Positions 7,147 to 15,766 of a DNA stretch of 64,000 nucleotides are shown here, one piece after another. Origin of the DNA: Veillonella ratti (lineage in GTDB: Bacteria; Bacillota; Negativicutes; Veillonellales; Veillonellaceae); NCBI RefSeq assembly GCF_003992115.1, contig NZ_RQUX01000002.1:62001-126000 (forward strand), in the 5' to 3' direction. The position numbers were made by a program, and so were the translations under genes. The notes beneath the pieces were generated by a model. It had not been told where the DNA came from. It did no database searches and saw nothing but the letters and a program-made list of their open reading frames with translations. Positions within the stretch are counted from its first letter, which is position 1, and the number at the start of each line of letters is the position of its first letter.

Positions 7147-8124
7147 GTGGGGTTATTTTTTCACATTTTTTGGACAAGTGTTGTACCTATTTTAGCCTTA
7201 GTAGCGGTAGGTTTTATATTAGATAAAAAATTCAATCTGGATTTACGCTCATTAAGTAAGTTAAACTTCTTTATCTTACTGCCGGCTTACGTTTTCCGCT
7301 CATTATATACAGCTAATCTTACCCTCGAAAGTGTCGGTATATCGGTCTGTGCCTTTATTATCCTGTTTTCCAACAGTTACATGGCCTTAGGCGTATCCAA
7401 ACTTCTTGGCTATGACCGGAAAAAGACCCAAATCGTGCGTAACGCCACGATGTTTAACAATGGCGGCAACATCGGTATCGCCATTGCCACTTTCGTATTC
7501 TCCAATGAACCATATATCGTAAACGGTCAAACGCCCTATTTAGATGCAGCCATTGTGGGCGTAATCGCCACCTTTATTATTCAAACAATTTTCTGTAATA
7601 CCTTAGGCTTTTATCAGGCCGGCACCGGTTTGCTCACACGCCACGATGCACTTAAATTAGTATTCCACATGCCCGTACTCTACGCGGCTCCGGCTGCCCT
7701 CTTAGCACGACTTATCCCTTACGATTTAACATCTTTGGTATTATGGTCGCCACTCCATATTTTTGCCAACGCCTTCGTCGGCATGGCCATGATTACCTTA
7801 GGTGTGCAAATGAGTCGTACGCCTTATAACTTCTTAAAAAAAGACGTTTTAGTTACTACATCATTGCGACTTATCGGCGGCCCAATCTTAGCAGCCTTTG
7901 TTATGCTCCTTTACATCGTATTATACGAACCGGTAAATCCGATTTCCGCCCAAGCTGTAATTATTACCTATAGTGTACCATCAGCTGTAAATACAGCGCT
8001 CATAGCCTTTGAAATGAAAAATAACCCGGAACTGGCCACGCAGATTGTTATGTCTACAACACTCTTGTCAGCCGTCACCATGCCGCTGGCCATCCTATTT
8101 GCATACTATATGTTCCCGGTTTAA
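7147..8124 (+). CDS. AEC (auxin efflux carrier) family transporter
   Basis: A 325-residue membrane protein with about ten hydrophobic helices, of the AEC/MleP-YwkB type that moves organic acids such as malate or malonate. Typical features are the N-terminal VVPILALVAVGFIL helix, LSKLNFFILLPAYVF, the NGGNIGIAI motif near residue 105 and VPSAVNTALIAF near the C-terminus. The start is a GTG at 7147, six bases after AAAGGAGGG. Monocistronic, with a terminator at 8213. The substrate is unknown; organic-acid transport would fit an asaccharolytic anaerobe. Confidence 0.85.
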   Translation: MGLFFHIFWTSVVPILALVAVGFILDKKFNLDLRSLSKLNFFILLPAYVFRSLYTANLTLESVGISVCAFIILFSNSYMALGVSKLLGYDRKKTQIVRNATMFNNGGNIGIAIATFVFSNEPYIVNGQTPYLDAAIVGVIATFIIQTIFCNTLGFYQAGTGLLTRHDALKLVFHMPVLYAAPAALLARLIPYDLTSLVLWSPLHIFANAFVGMAMITLGVQMSRTPYNFLKKDVLVTTSLRLIGGPILAAFVMLLYIVLYEPVNPISAQAVIITYSVPSAVNTALIAFEMKNNPELATQIVMSTTLLSAVTMPLAILFAYYMFPV

Positions 8125-8212
8125 AATTATTACCTGATTCTTTGAGCCATAACGCTGAGACAAATGTCTTAGGGATTGTAATAAATCAACATCAAATTGC
8201 ATATTAATTCTT

Positions 8213-8243
8213 AACACCATCAGTGTAAACTGGTGGTGTTTTT
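8213..8243 (+). terminator. Terminator of the AEC carrier gene
   Basis: AACACCATCAG (8213-8223) pairs, with one G-T pair, with CTGGTGGTGTT (8230-8240), followed by a T run. Confidence 0.8.
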
Positions 8244-8309
8244 CTTTATAATTACTGAATTATTACATATCATCATACTTAACATGTCAATCTTCTATCC
8301 TGTCTTACA

Positions 8310-8381
8310 AGAATTTTTATGATTAATTGTTGCATTTTTATGCAATCAGGTCTATAATGCCAATCATAGAATTTTTATTCA
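8310..8381 (+). promoter_or_regulatory. arg operon promoter with three ARG-box-like sites
   Basis: Promoter TTGCAT (8330-8335), 17 bases, TATAAT (8353-8358). Three 14-mers resemble the ArgR consensus TGAATwwwwATTCA: AGAATTTTTATGAT at 8310, TGCATTTTTATGCA at 8331 (a full palindrome over the -35) and AGAATTTTTATTCA at 8368 (just after the -10). This layout suits ArgR repression by arginine. No argR gene is in the window. Confidence 0.65.
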
Positions 8382-8388
8382 AATAAAC

Positions 8389-8458
8389 TGTATATTTACT
8401 TCATCTTCCATTAATAAAACTGTTTAATTGTTGCGTAATTTTCGAAAGTAAATATACA
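8389..8458 (+). promoter_or_regulatory. Long inverted repeat in the argC leader
   Basis: A 13-base perfect inverted repeat (TGTATATTTACTT at 8389-8401, AAGTAAATATACA at 8446-8458) encloses 44 bases in the transcribed leader. It could form an RNA stem. No T-box motif or terminator is visible with it. Confidence 0.5.
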
Positions 8459-8529
8459 TAACGAATACCATAAACCGTATTATTATACCCACATCAAGTG
8501 TAAAACCATTCTACAAAGGAGCGATTCAT

Positions 8530-9567
8530 ATGACCAAAGTCAGCATCCTCGGTGCTACCGGTTACGCCGGAGCCGAACTCGTAAAATTAATATTACAGCA
8601 TCCGAATGCTACATTAACCCATATTACTTCGGAAAGTCATACCGGCCAAACCTTGGCCGATGTATATCCTCATATGCGAGGCATTACCGATTTGACTTTG
8701 GAAAGTATGAATAATCTGGAAGCCATTGCCAAAGACAGCGATTTTATTTTCATTGCACTGCCTCACGGACACGCTATGGCCGTCGGTAAAGCCCTCGCGA
8801 AGACACCGGTTAAAATCATCGATCTCGGTGCCGACTACCGCTTCAGCGACACTAAAGTCTATGAAGCGTGGTACCATGTACCCCACACTCATCCCGATGC
8901 CCCCAGCGTTTATGGCTTAGCCGAACTAAATCGGGAAGCCATCAAATCCGCCAAAATCATCGGCAATGCCGGTTGCTACACAACGGCTTCCATTCTGGCG
9001 TTGGCTCCTTTAGTAAAAAATCATATGATTCAAACTAATTCCATTATCATTGATGCTAAATCCGGTACCTCCGGCGCTGGCCGAAGTGCTAAACTCGATA
9101 CCCATTATCCCGAGTTCTACGACGCCTTTAAAGCCTACGGCGTAGCTACCCACCGCCACACACCGGAAATTGAAGCAGCCCTTGGCCAACTTAACGGTTC
9201 CCCGATTATGCTTAATTTTACGCCCCACTTAGTGCCAATGAGCCGCGGTATCTTAGCTACAGCTTATGCCAACTTAAACGAAGGCGTAACACCGGACGCA
9301 GTAAGCCAAGCTTTTGAAAAAGCCTACGCCGCGGAGCCCTTCGTCCGATTACTCGGCCTCAATGCCTATCCAAACACTAAATATGTACGCGGTTCCAACT
9401 TCATTGATATTGCCTGGCATATTGACGAACGAACCGGACGCGTCATCGTCCTCAGCGCCATCGATAATCTTGTAAAAGGCGCTGCCGGTCAAGCCGTTCA
9501 AAACTTTAACATCGCTTGCGGCTATGAAGAAACAACAGGACTCAAACTCGTTCCCATGTACCCATAA
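8530..9567 (+). CDS. argC: N-acetyl-gamma-glutamyl-phosphate reductase
   Basis: A 345-residue ArgC, which reduces N-acetylglutamyl phosphate to the semialdehyde with NADPH, the third step of arginine synthesis. The Rossmann start is ILGATGYAGAEL, the catalytic Cys sits in IGNAGCYTTA near residue 148, and LPHGHA and the GTSGAGR loop are present. It is the first gene of argCJBDF; argJ follows 16 bases later. The ATG is preceded by AAAGGAG. Confidence 0.97.
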   Translation: MTKVSILGATGYAGAELVKLILQHPNATLTHITSESHTGQTLADVYPHMRGITDLTLESMNNLEAIAKDSDFIFIALPHGHAMAVGKALAKTPVKIIDLGADYRFSDTKVYEAWYHVPHTHPDAPSVYGLAELNREAIKSAKIIGNAGCYTTASILALAPLVKNHMIQTNSIIIDAKSGTSGAGRSAKLDTHYPEFYDAFKAYGVATHRHTPEIEAALGQLNGSPIMLNFTPHLVPMSRGILATAYANLNEGVTPDAVSQAFEKAYAAEPFVRLLGLNAYPNTKYVRGSNFIDIAWHIDERTGRVIVLSAIDNLVKGAAGQAVQNFNIACGYEETTGLKLVPMYP

Positions 9568-9583
9568 ATTAGGAGGTTCTACC

Positions 9584-10804
9584 ATGAAACAAACAATAAC
9601 ATTAGATACACAATCTCACGGCGTTACTTACGCCAAAGGTTTTGAAGCCATCGGCATTCAAGCAGGCCTAAAAAAGAGCGGCAAACATGATTTAGCTCTA
9701 ATCTATACTAAACAAAAATCGGCTGTAGCCGGCACCTTCACACAGAATAAAGTGGCCGCCGCTCCGGTCTATGTATCAAAAGAAACAGTTGCTACCGGCA
9801 CGGCGCACGCCATCATTTCAAACTCCGGTTGCGCCAATGCCTGCACCGGTCCGCAAGGCTTAAAAGATGCTCATACCATGGCGTATCACACGGCCCAAGC
9901 CTTAGCTTGTGATCCTACCGACATCATCGTAGGCTCTACCGGTATCATCGGTCAACAATTACCTATCCACGACATCGTAAAAGCCATTCCAAACCTCGTA
10001 GATTCCTTATCCGAGGATGGCAGTGAACTGGCCGGCAAAGCCATTTTAACAACCGACACTTACTCCAAGACGGCCTCAACCCATTTCACCGTCGACGGTC
10101 AAACCATTCACATGGGGGCCATTGCTAAAGGCTCCGGCATGATTCGCCCTAACATGGCAACCATGCTTTGCTACATCACCACCGATATCGCCATTACTCC
10201 GACGCTTTTGCAAAAAGCCTTACACGCCTGTGTCGATAAATCCTTCAATATGATTTCCGTCGACGGCGATATGAGCACCAATGATATGGCCATCGTCCTC
10301 GCCAATGGGGCTGCAGGCAACAAAACGATTACCGAAGAAAACGAAGATTTCGAACTTTTTCAAGAAGCCCTCATGGCTATTACCGTATCCTTAGCTAAGC
10401 AAATCGCCGCTGACGGCGAAGGAGCCAGCAAATTTATCACCATTGATATTAAAGGGGCTACCGATTTCGAGAGCGCCAAAACAGTGGGCATGTCCATTGC
10501 CAATTCGCCACTCGTAAAAACAGCCTTCTTCGGCGAAGATCCTAACTGGGGTCGTCTTATCTGCGCTGCCGGTTATGCCGGCGTACCAATGAATCCGGCC
10601 ACTACAGTTTTAAAAATCGGCGGTGTTACCATTTTTAAAAACGGCATGGGCGCGGTATATAACGAAGCCACTTTAAAGCAAATCATGAACGAACACGATA
10701 TTACGGTCACCGTTGAGCTCAACGAAGGCAATGCGAACGCCACTGTTTGGACCTGCGACCTCACCTATGACTATGTGAAAATCAACGGCGAATATCATAC
10801 CTGA
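9584..10804 (+). CDS. argJ: Bifunctional ornithine acetyltransferase / N-acetylglutamate synthase
   Basis: A 406-residue ArgJ. It transfers the acetyl group from N-acetylornithine to glutamate, so the pathway is of the acetyl-recycling type. The self-cleavage site PNMATML near residue 190 supplies the Thr nucleophile, preceded by KGSGMI; FGEDPNWGRL is the conserved beta-chain block. I start at the ATG at 9584 behind AGGAGG; an upstream ATG at 9524 lies inside argC. Whether it is bifunctional or only an OAT cannot be decided from sequence. Confidence 0.97.
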   Translation: MKQTITLDTQSHGVTYAKGFEAIGIQAGLKKSGKHDLALIYTKQKSAVAGTFTQNKVAAAPVYVSKETVATGTAHAIISNSGCANACTGPQGLKDAHTMAYHTAQALACDPTDIIVGSTGIIGQQLPIHDIVKAIPNLVDSLSEDGSELAGKAILTTDTYSKTASTHFTVDGQTIHMGAIAKGSGMIRPNMATMLCYITTDIAITPTLLQKALHACVDKSFNMISVDGDMSTNDMAIVLANGAAGNKTITEENEDFELFQEALMAITVSLAKQIAADGEGASKFITIDIKGATDFESAKTVGMSIANSPLVKTAFFGEDPNWGRLICAAGYAGVPMNPATTVLKIGGVTIFKNGMGAVYNEATLKQIMNEHDITVTVELNEGNANATVWTCDLTYDYVKINGEYHT

Positions 10805-10902
10805 TACGGCTATAACCGCACTACCAACCCCATCACATTAGCGTAACGTATCAATCGGACACAAACTACCAAACCAACGAACCTTTCGGAAAGGAGCCTC
10901 CT

Positions 10903-11856
10903 ATGATTAACGAATTAAACGCCTTCAACATTGCCACCGTCAACACGCCTGACGAAGTCGCTGCGCACACCACTATCAGTGCCGCCGGTAAAGCATCCAT
11001 ACTCATTGAAGCACTGCCATACATCCAAAAATTTGCCGGCAAAACCATGGTCATCAAATATGGCGGCAATGCCATGATTAGCGAAGAATTAAAGAACAAA
11101 GTAATGCAAGACATCGCCCTTATGAAATGTATCGGTATTAAACCGGTCATCGTCCACGGTGGCGGTCCCGATATAACCTCATTTTTAGAAAAAGTGGGCA
11201 AAACCAGCCAATTTGTAAACGGTCTGCGCGTCACCGACGCAGAAACGGTAACTATCGCCGAAATGGTATTAGGCGGTAAAATCAATGCCGAAATCGTAAG
11301 CCGTCTCAATACCTTGGGCATCCCCGCCATCGGTCTTTCCGGGAAAGACGCCAACTTGCTGATGGCCCATAAAAAATTAGCCGAAGTTCACGAAGCGGGC
11401 GGCCAAATCAATCACGTAGATATCGGTTTCGTCGGCGAAGTAACGAAAGTAAACACCGAGATTATTAACGACCTGTTAGATAAAGGCTATGTACCGGTTA
11501 TCTCCCCGATTGGGGCGGGTAAAGGTGAAACGACCTATAACATTAACGCCGATTATGTGGCGGCTGAAGTAGCCGGCGCCTTACAAGCTGAAAAACTACT
11601 CATGCTCACCAATACGAAAGGGATTTATACCTCCCTTGATGACCCGAAGAGCTTCTTATCCAGCATCTTTAAAGCTGACGCTGTCGCTATGATTGAAGAT
11701 GGCACCATCCAAGGCGGCATGATTCCTAAAGTGGAAGCCGTTCTACATGCCCTCGAGTGCGGCACTAAACGTGTTACCATCATCGACGGTCGCGAACCAC
11801 ATGCCTTATTGCTCGAACTATTTACCAACAAAGGGATTGGCACGGAAATCATTTAA
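10903..11856 (+). CDS. argB: Acetylglutamate kinase
   Basis: A 317-residue NAG kinase that phosphorylates N-acetylglutamate. KYGGNAM near residue 50 and VIVHGGGPDIT are the phosphate- and substrate-binding loops; GGMIPKVEA is near the C-terminus. About 25 residues precede the core. Such an N-terminal helix is typical of hexameric, arginine-inhibited NAG kinases and fits a pathway with ArgJ recycling. ATG behind AAAGGAG. It lies 98 bp after argJ with no terminator in the gap. Confidence 0.97.
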   Translation: MINELNAFNIATVNTPDEVAAHTTISAAGKASILIEALPYIQKFAGKTMVIKYGGNAMISEELKNKVMQDIALMKCIGIKPVIVHGGGPDITSFLEKVGKTSQFVNGLRVTDAETVTIAEMVLGGKINAEIVSRLNTLGIPAIGLSGKDANLLMAHKKLAEVHEAGGQINHVDIGFVGEVTKVNTEIINDLLDKGYVPVISPIGAGKGETTYNINADYVAAEVAGALQAEKLLMLTNTKGIYTSLDDPKSFLSSIFKADAVAMIEDGTIQGGMIPKVEAVLHALECGTKRVTIIDGREPHALLLELFTNKGIGTEII

Positions 11857-11930
11857 AGTAACCATCACGCCCCACCTTCGGCATCGCCACAGAGCATGCC
11901 ATGATTAATCCATGACTAAGGAGGTTTCCC

Positions 11931-13127
11931 ATGAATACAACGGATATCATAAACCACGATAAACAAGACTATTTTCCCGTCTTTGCCCGGTACGACATCG
12001 TCCTCGACCACGGCGACGGCGCTTATTTATACGATACTAACGGTAAAGCCTATTTAGATTATCTCGCCGGCATCGCCGTTAACGTAGTAGGTCATAACTA
12101 TCCGCCATTAGTTGATGCTATCGCTACGCAAGCCGCTAAAATGATTCACTGCTCCAATTTATACTACACGGAAGTACAAGCCGAAGCAGCGGCAAAACTC
12201 AAAGCCTTAAGCGGTATGGATAAAGTCTTCTTTGCCAACTCCGGGGCGGAAGCTAACGAAGGAGCTATTAAATTAGCTCGTAAATACGCCACCGCCAAAG
12301 ACCCGGAAAAAGTACAAATCATCACCGCCTTACACAGTTTTCACGGTCGTACTTTGGCTACCTTAACCGCCACCGGCCAAGAAAAATATCATCAAGGCTT
12401 TGGCCCCTTGCCGGGTGGTTTTGACTACGTTCCCTTCGGCGACATCGACGCTATCAAGGCAAAAATTAACGACAAAACCTGTGCAATCATGCTGGAAGCC
12501 ATTCAAGGTGAAGGGGGCGTCCATGTTCCCGATGCGAACTATCTAAAAGAAGTAAAAGCCCTTTGTAAACAGCATGACGCCTTACTCATTATCGATGAAA
12601 TCCAAGCCGGTATGGGAAGAACGGGTAAATTCTTCGGCTACGAACACTTCGGTATCCAACCGGACATCGTAACACTCGCCAAAGGCCTGGCCGGCGGGGT
12701 GCCTATCGGCGCATTTTTAAGCACCCAAAAATTAGCTAATACCTTCCATGCCGGCGATCACGGCTCTACCTTCGGCGGTAATCCCTTAGCTTGTGCCGCC
12801 GCCAATGCTGTACTCACCGCCATTAAGGCTGAAAACTTAATGGCTAATGCAGCTACTATCGGCGATTACTTAATCGCACAACTAAAAACCTTGCAACAAT
12901 CTTTTCCGACGCTCATTACCGAAGTGCGCGGCAAAGGTCTCATAGTTGGCATGGAGCTCACTAAACCGGGCCGCGATATTGTTAACGACTGTCTTGCCAA
13001 AGGTCTCATCATCAATTGCACCGCCGGCAATGTCTTGCGCTTTGTGCCGCCACTAATTATTACTAAAGACGACGTTAACACCTTAATTACTATTCTAAAA
13101 GAAGTATTACCGGCTTACGCAAACTAG
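11931..13127 (+). CDS. argD: Acetylornithine aminotransferase
   Basis: A 398-residue class III PLP aminotransferase, which makes N-acetylornithine. Landmarks are NSGAEANEGAIKLARK (cofactor phosphate), HSFHGRT, LIIDEIQAGMGRTGK and the PLP lysine in TLAKGLAGGVPIGA. The position between argB and argF assigns it to arginine synthesis. ArgD enzymes can also serve as succinyldiaminopimelate aminotransferase. ATG behind AAGGAGG. Confidence 0.96.
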   Translation: MNTTDIINHDKQDYFPVFARYDIVLDHGDGAYLYDTNGKAYLDYLAGIAVNVVGHNYPPLVDAIATQAAKMIHCSNLYYTEVQAEAAAKLKALSGMDKVFFANSGAEANEGAIKLARKYATAKDPEKVQIITALHSFHGRTLATLTATGQEKYHQGFGPLPGGFDYVPFGDIDAIKAKINDKTCAIMLEAIQGEGGVHVPDANYLKEVKALCKQHDALLIIDEIQAGMGRTGKFFGYEHFGIQPDIVTLAKGLAGGVPIGAFLSTQKLANTFHAGDHGSTFGGNPLACAAANAVLTAIKAENLMANAATIGDYLIAQLKTLQQSFPTLITEVRGKGLIVGMELTKPGRDIVNDCLAKGLIINCTAGNVLRFVPPLIITKDDVNTLITILKEVLPAYAN

Positions 13128-13156
13128 CCGTTCGCACTATATGAAAGGAGCCTATT

Positions 13157-14083
13157 ATGAAAAAAGGTGACGATTTTATTTCCATCCACGACCTCTCCAC
13201 AGAAGAAGTTTGGCAGCTGCTCGATTTAGCGGCCGATTTAAAACAAAAACAAAAAGCGGGCATTCCCCATCCCTATTTGCAAGGTAAAACCTTGGGCATG
13301 ATTTTTGAAAAAGCCTCCACCCGTACCCGTGTTTCCTTTGAAACCGGCATTTACCAACTGGGCGGTCAGGGACTTTTCTTATCCGGTCGCGATTTACAAA
13401 TCGGCCGTGGCGAACCCATCAAAGATACAGCCCGCGTTCTCTCTCGCTATGTGGATGGCATCATGATTCGTACCTTTGCTCATGATACGGTACTCGAACT
13501 GGCCGAATATGCCAGTGTGCCGGTCATCAATGCCCTTACCGACTTACTCCATCCATGCCAAGCCATGGCCGATATGATGACGGCCATCGAATACAAAGGA
13601 AAAGATTTAAAAGGTAAAAAACTCACCTTTATCGGTGACGGTAACAATATGGCCCACTCCCTCATGTTCGCCTGTGCCAAATTAGGTCTCAACTTTGCCT
13701 TTGCCGGACCTAAAGGGTATGAACCGAATCCGGACATTATTGCCAAAGCCGAAGCGGATGCCAAACAATCAGGTGGATCCATTGAAATCTTAAACGATCC
13801 AATGGCTGCGGCTAAAAACGCCGATATTTTCTACACCGACGTCTATGCCAGCATGGGCCAGGAAGCGGAATACGAAGAACGGCTACAGATTTTCAAAGGC
13901 TTCCAAGTTAACAGTCAATTGCTCAGCGTGGCCAATACCAATCCGATTGTGATGCACTGCTTGCCGGCTCACCGGGAAGAAGAAATTACCGACGAAGTAT
14001 TTGAAGCTCAGGCTAATGTTATTTTTGACGAAGCAGAAAATCGTTTGCACATGCAAAAAGCCATCATGGCTACGATTATGTAA
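13157..14083 (+). CDS. argF: Ornithine carbamoyltransferase
   Basis: A 308-residue OTCase, converting ornithine and carbamoyl phosphate to citrulline. The signature motifs are all present: KASTRTRVSFE, HPCQAMAD and HCLPAHR. It lies 29 bases after argD and is the last gene of the operon. Context favours the anabolic enzyme over a catabolic arcB. No argG or argH is in view. No clear terminator separates it from the bioY promoter. Confidence 0.96.
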   Translation: MKKGDDFISIHDLSTEEVWQLLDLAADLKQKQKAGIPHPYLQGKTLGMIFEKASTRTRVSFETGIYQLGGQGLFLSGRDLQIGRGEPIKDTARVLSRYVDGIMIRTFAHDTVLELAEYASVPVINALTDLLHPCQAMADMMTAIEYKGKDLKGKKLTFIGDGNNMAHSLMFACAKLGLNFAFAGPKGYEPNPDIIAKAEADAKQSGGSIEILNDPMAAAKNADIFYTDVYASMGQEAEYEERLQIFKGFQVNSQLLSVANTNPIVMHCLPAHREEEITDEVFEAQANVIFDEAENRLHMQKAIMATIM

Positions 14084-14092
14084 GATCGCATA

Positions 14093-14146
14093 TTGTAAAC
14101 CCTATCAAAAGTGTAGGTTGATAAAATAAGCCTCCCCTAGTATACT
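14093..14146 (+). promoter_or_regulatory. BirA operator overlapping the bioY promoter
   Basis: TTGTAAACC (14093-14101), 14 bases, GGTTGATAA (14116-14124) matches the biotin-repressor operator TTGTTAACC-N14/15-GGTTAACAA. The right half overlaps the -35 TTGATA (14118-14123), which is 17 bases from a TATACT -10 (14141-14146). Binding would block RNA polymerase when biotin is plentiful. Confidence 0.8.
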
Positions 14147-14177
14147 TAGAACAGGTATAGTAGAGGAGGTTTTTCAA

Positions 14178-14741
14178 ATGAAAACACGTTTATTATTTCG
14201 CGCCGCTTTAATGATTGCCCTATTGACAGTGGGTGCGCGTATCCAGATTCCATTGCCTTATTTCGATTATTACACGTTGCAGTTTACCTTCGTACTCTTA
14301 GCTGCGGTAATTTTGCCGCCTCGCTACGCTTGGGGCTCCGTTGCCACCTACGTACTCATGGGCCTTATCGGCATCCCTATCTTCGCCGGTGGCGGTGGTC
14401 TCGGTTACATTGTACGCCCAAGCTTCGGTTACCTCATTGGCTTCATCATTACAGCCGGTGTGTTGGCTGAATTGAAACAACGTTATAAAATTCACACGCT
14501 CAAGTGCTACTTTACACTGAATACTATCGGCATTGTCATCACCTATATCTTTGGCTTATCCTACAAAATCGCCATTCTAGCCTGGTATTTGAACCAGAGT
14601 GTACCATTGAGCGATATCTTCTGGGTAGCCTTTGCCTTCGACATTCCGGCCGACTTCATTATGATTGTCATTCTTTCGGCAGCGGAAGTGCCTATCGTAA
14701 ATGCATTGCAATCCTTAAATCAGCGTGCCACGGCACATTAA
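14178..14741 (+). CDS. bioY: BioY-family biotin transporter (ECF S component)
   Basis: A 187-residue membrane protein with about six helices. Family blocks are GARIQIPLP near the start, LMGLIGIPIFAGGGGLGYI and SFGYLIGFII. BioY binds biotin and works alone or with an energising EcfAAT module; no ATPase or EcfT is nearby, so it would use a shared module. The BirA operator upstream supports biotin as substrate. RBS AGAGGAGG. The stop abuts the stop of the converging dioxygenase gene. Confidence 0.92.
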   Translation: MKTRLLFRAALMIALLTVGARIQIPLPYFDYYTLQFTFVLLAAVILPPRYAWGSVATYVLMGLIGIPIFAGGGGLGYIVRPSFGYLIGFIITAGVLAELKQRYKIHTLKCYFTLNTIGIVITYIFGLSYKIAILAWYLNQSVPLSDIFWVAFAFDIPADFIMIVILSAAEVPIVNALQSLNQRATAH

Positions 14742-15566
14742 TTACTTCAGCCCCCAAGTCAAGCTGGTCATGCTTAAGCTGCCCCATACATAATCATGGG
14801 TATGAATGGCAACCGGTGGCAAGGTAAGCTCTTTTACATCGCCTTCACCTACTACAGCACCAAGGCAGTAGTAGAACGGCGCCAAGTGATCTGGTGATTC
14901 AGCGGCTACACGAGCCCCTTCAAGGGCTTCCCATTTTAAGGCACCAACTAAATCGTTTTCCTTTTCAGGATTTATCTTAGCAAGTATGGCTTCCTCGAAC
15001 GCTTCCGCTTCGGGGAAGCCTTTATTGCCCATATTCGGATTGATTAAACGCAAATTATGAACAATGTCACCACTGCCTAAAATCAAGACACCTTCATCGC
15101 GCAAAACGGATAACGCCTGTCCCATAGCAAACCATTCACGAGCATCAGCCTTATAGTTAACGGATAACTGCACTACCGGAATCTTTGCATCAGGATACAT
15201 TTTCAAAAGCGGTGCATACGCACCATGATCATAACCGCGGTCTTCTTTGACTGCCACCTGAGCCCCCAAACGTTCCTGAACACGTTCGATTAACGCTTTA
15301 GAAGTTTCGGCTGGATACTGCAATTGATAAATCGGATCAGGGAAACCATACATGTCATAAATCATAGCCGGTTTTTCATCCACTTGTACAAAACTGCCGG
15401 CCGTATACCAATGTGCCGAAATCATCAAAATAGCTTTTGGACGCGGTGTAAGCTTAGCCAGTGCTTCCCATTCCTTTGTCCAAGGATTATCTTCAATTAA
15501 ATTCATAGGTGAACCGTGGCCGATAAACAGTACCGGCATTTTAGACGTATTAATTGTTTCACTCAT
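14742..15566 (-). CDS. ygiD: LigB-family extradiol dioxygenase (4,5-DOPA dioxygenase / YgiD type)
   Basis: A 274-residue class III extradiol ring-cleavage dioxygenase of the YgiD/DOPA-dioxygenase type. Motifs are FIGHGSPM near the N-terminus (metal His), ISAHWYT, the DRGYDHGAYAPL block and GSGDIVHNL. The reaction of studied members needs O2, which is odd for an organism that otherwise looks anaerobic. Start at the ATG at 15566 behind AAAGGGAG. It stands alone on the minus strand. Physiological substrate unknown. Confidence 0.85.
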   Translation of the reverse strand: MSETINTSKMPVLFIGHGSPMNLIEDNPWTKEWEALAKLTPRPKAILMISAHWYTAGSFVQVDEKPAMIYDMYGFPDPIYQLQYPAETSKALIERVQERLGAQVAVKEDRGYDHGAYAPLLKMYPDAKIPVVQLSVNYKADAREWFAMGQALSVLRDEGVLILGSGDIVHNLRLINPNMGNKGFPEAEAFEEAILAKINPEKENDLVGALKWEALEGARVAAESPDHLAPFYYCLGAVVGEGDVKELTLPPVAIHTHDYVWGSLSMTSLTWGLK

Positions 15567-15679
15567 AGTAGAACTCCCTTTCTTACTACATTCACTTTCA
15601 TCGTATGACTTCATTATAAGATGTAATATAAAATATTACAAGTATTTTTTGAAAATTTTCACTTTTGCCAAACATATAA

Positions 15680-15718
15680 AAAGCCGGCACAGCAGACTAT
15701 ACTGACTGTACCGGCTTT
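15680..15718 (-). terminator. Terminator of msrAB
   Basis: A 13-base stem with one mismatch (AAAGCCGGCACAG at 15680, CTGTACCGGCTTT ending at 15718), followed on the minus strand by TTTTT. Confidence 0.75.
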
Positions 15719-15766
15719 TACATTATGTCGCTGATTACGACCCAAAACCTTATTTCGTATTAAAAT

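Noticed and set aside
8389-8530. T-box leader in front of argC
   Set aside because: There is no conserved T-box sequence (TGGNACCGCG) and no terminator/antiterminator pair.
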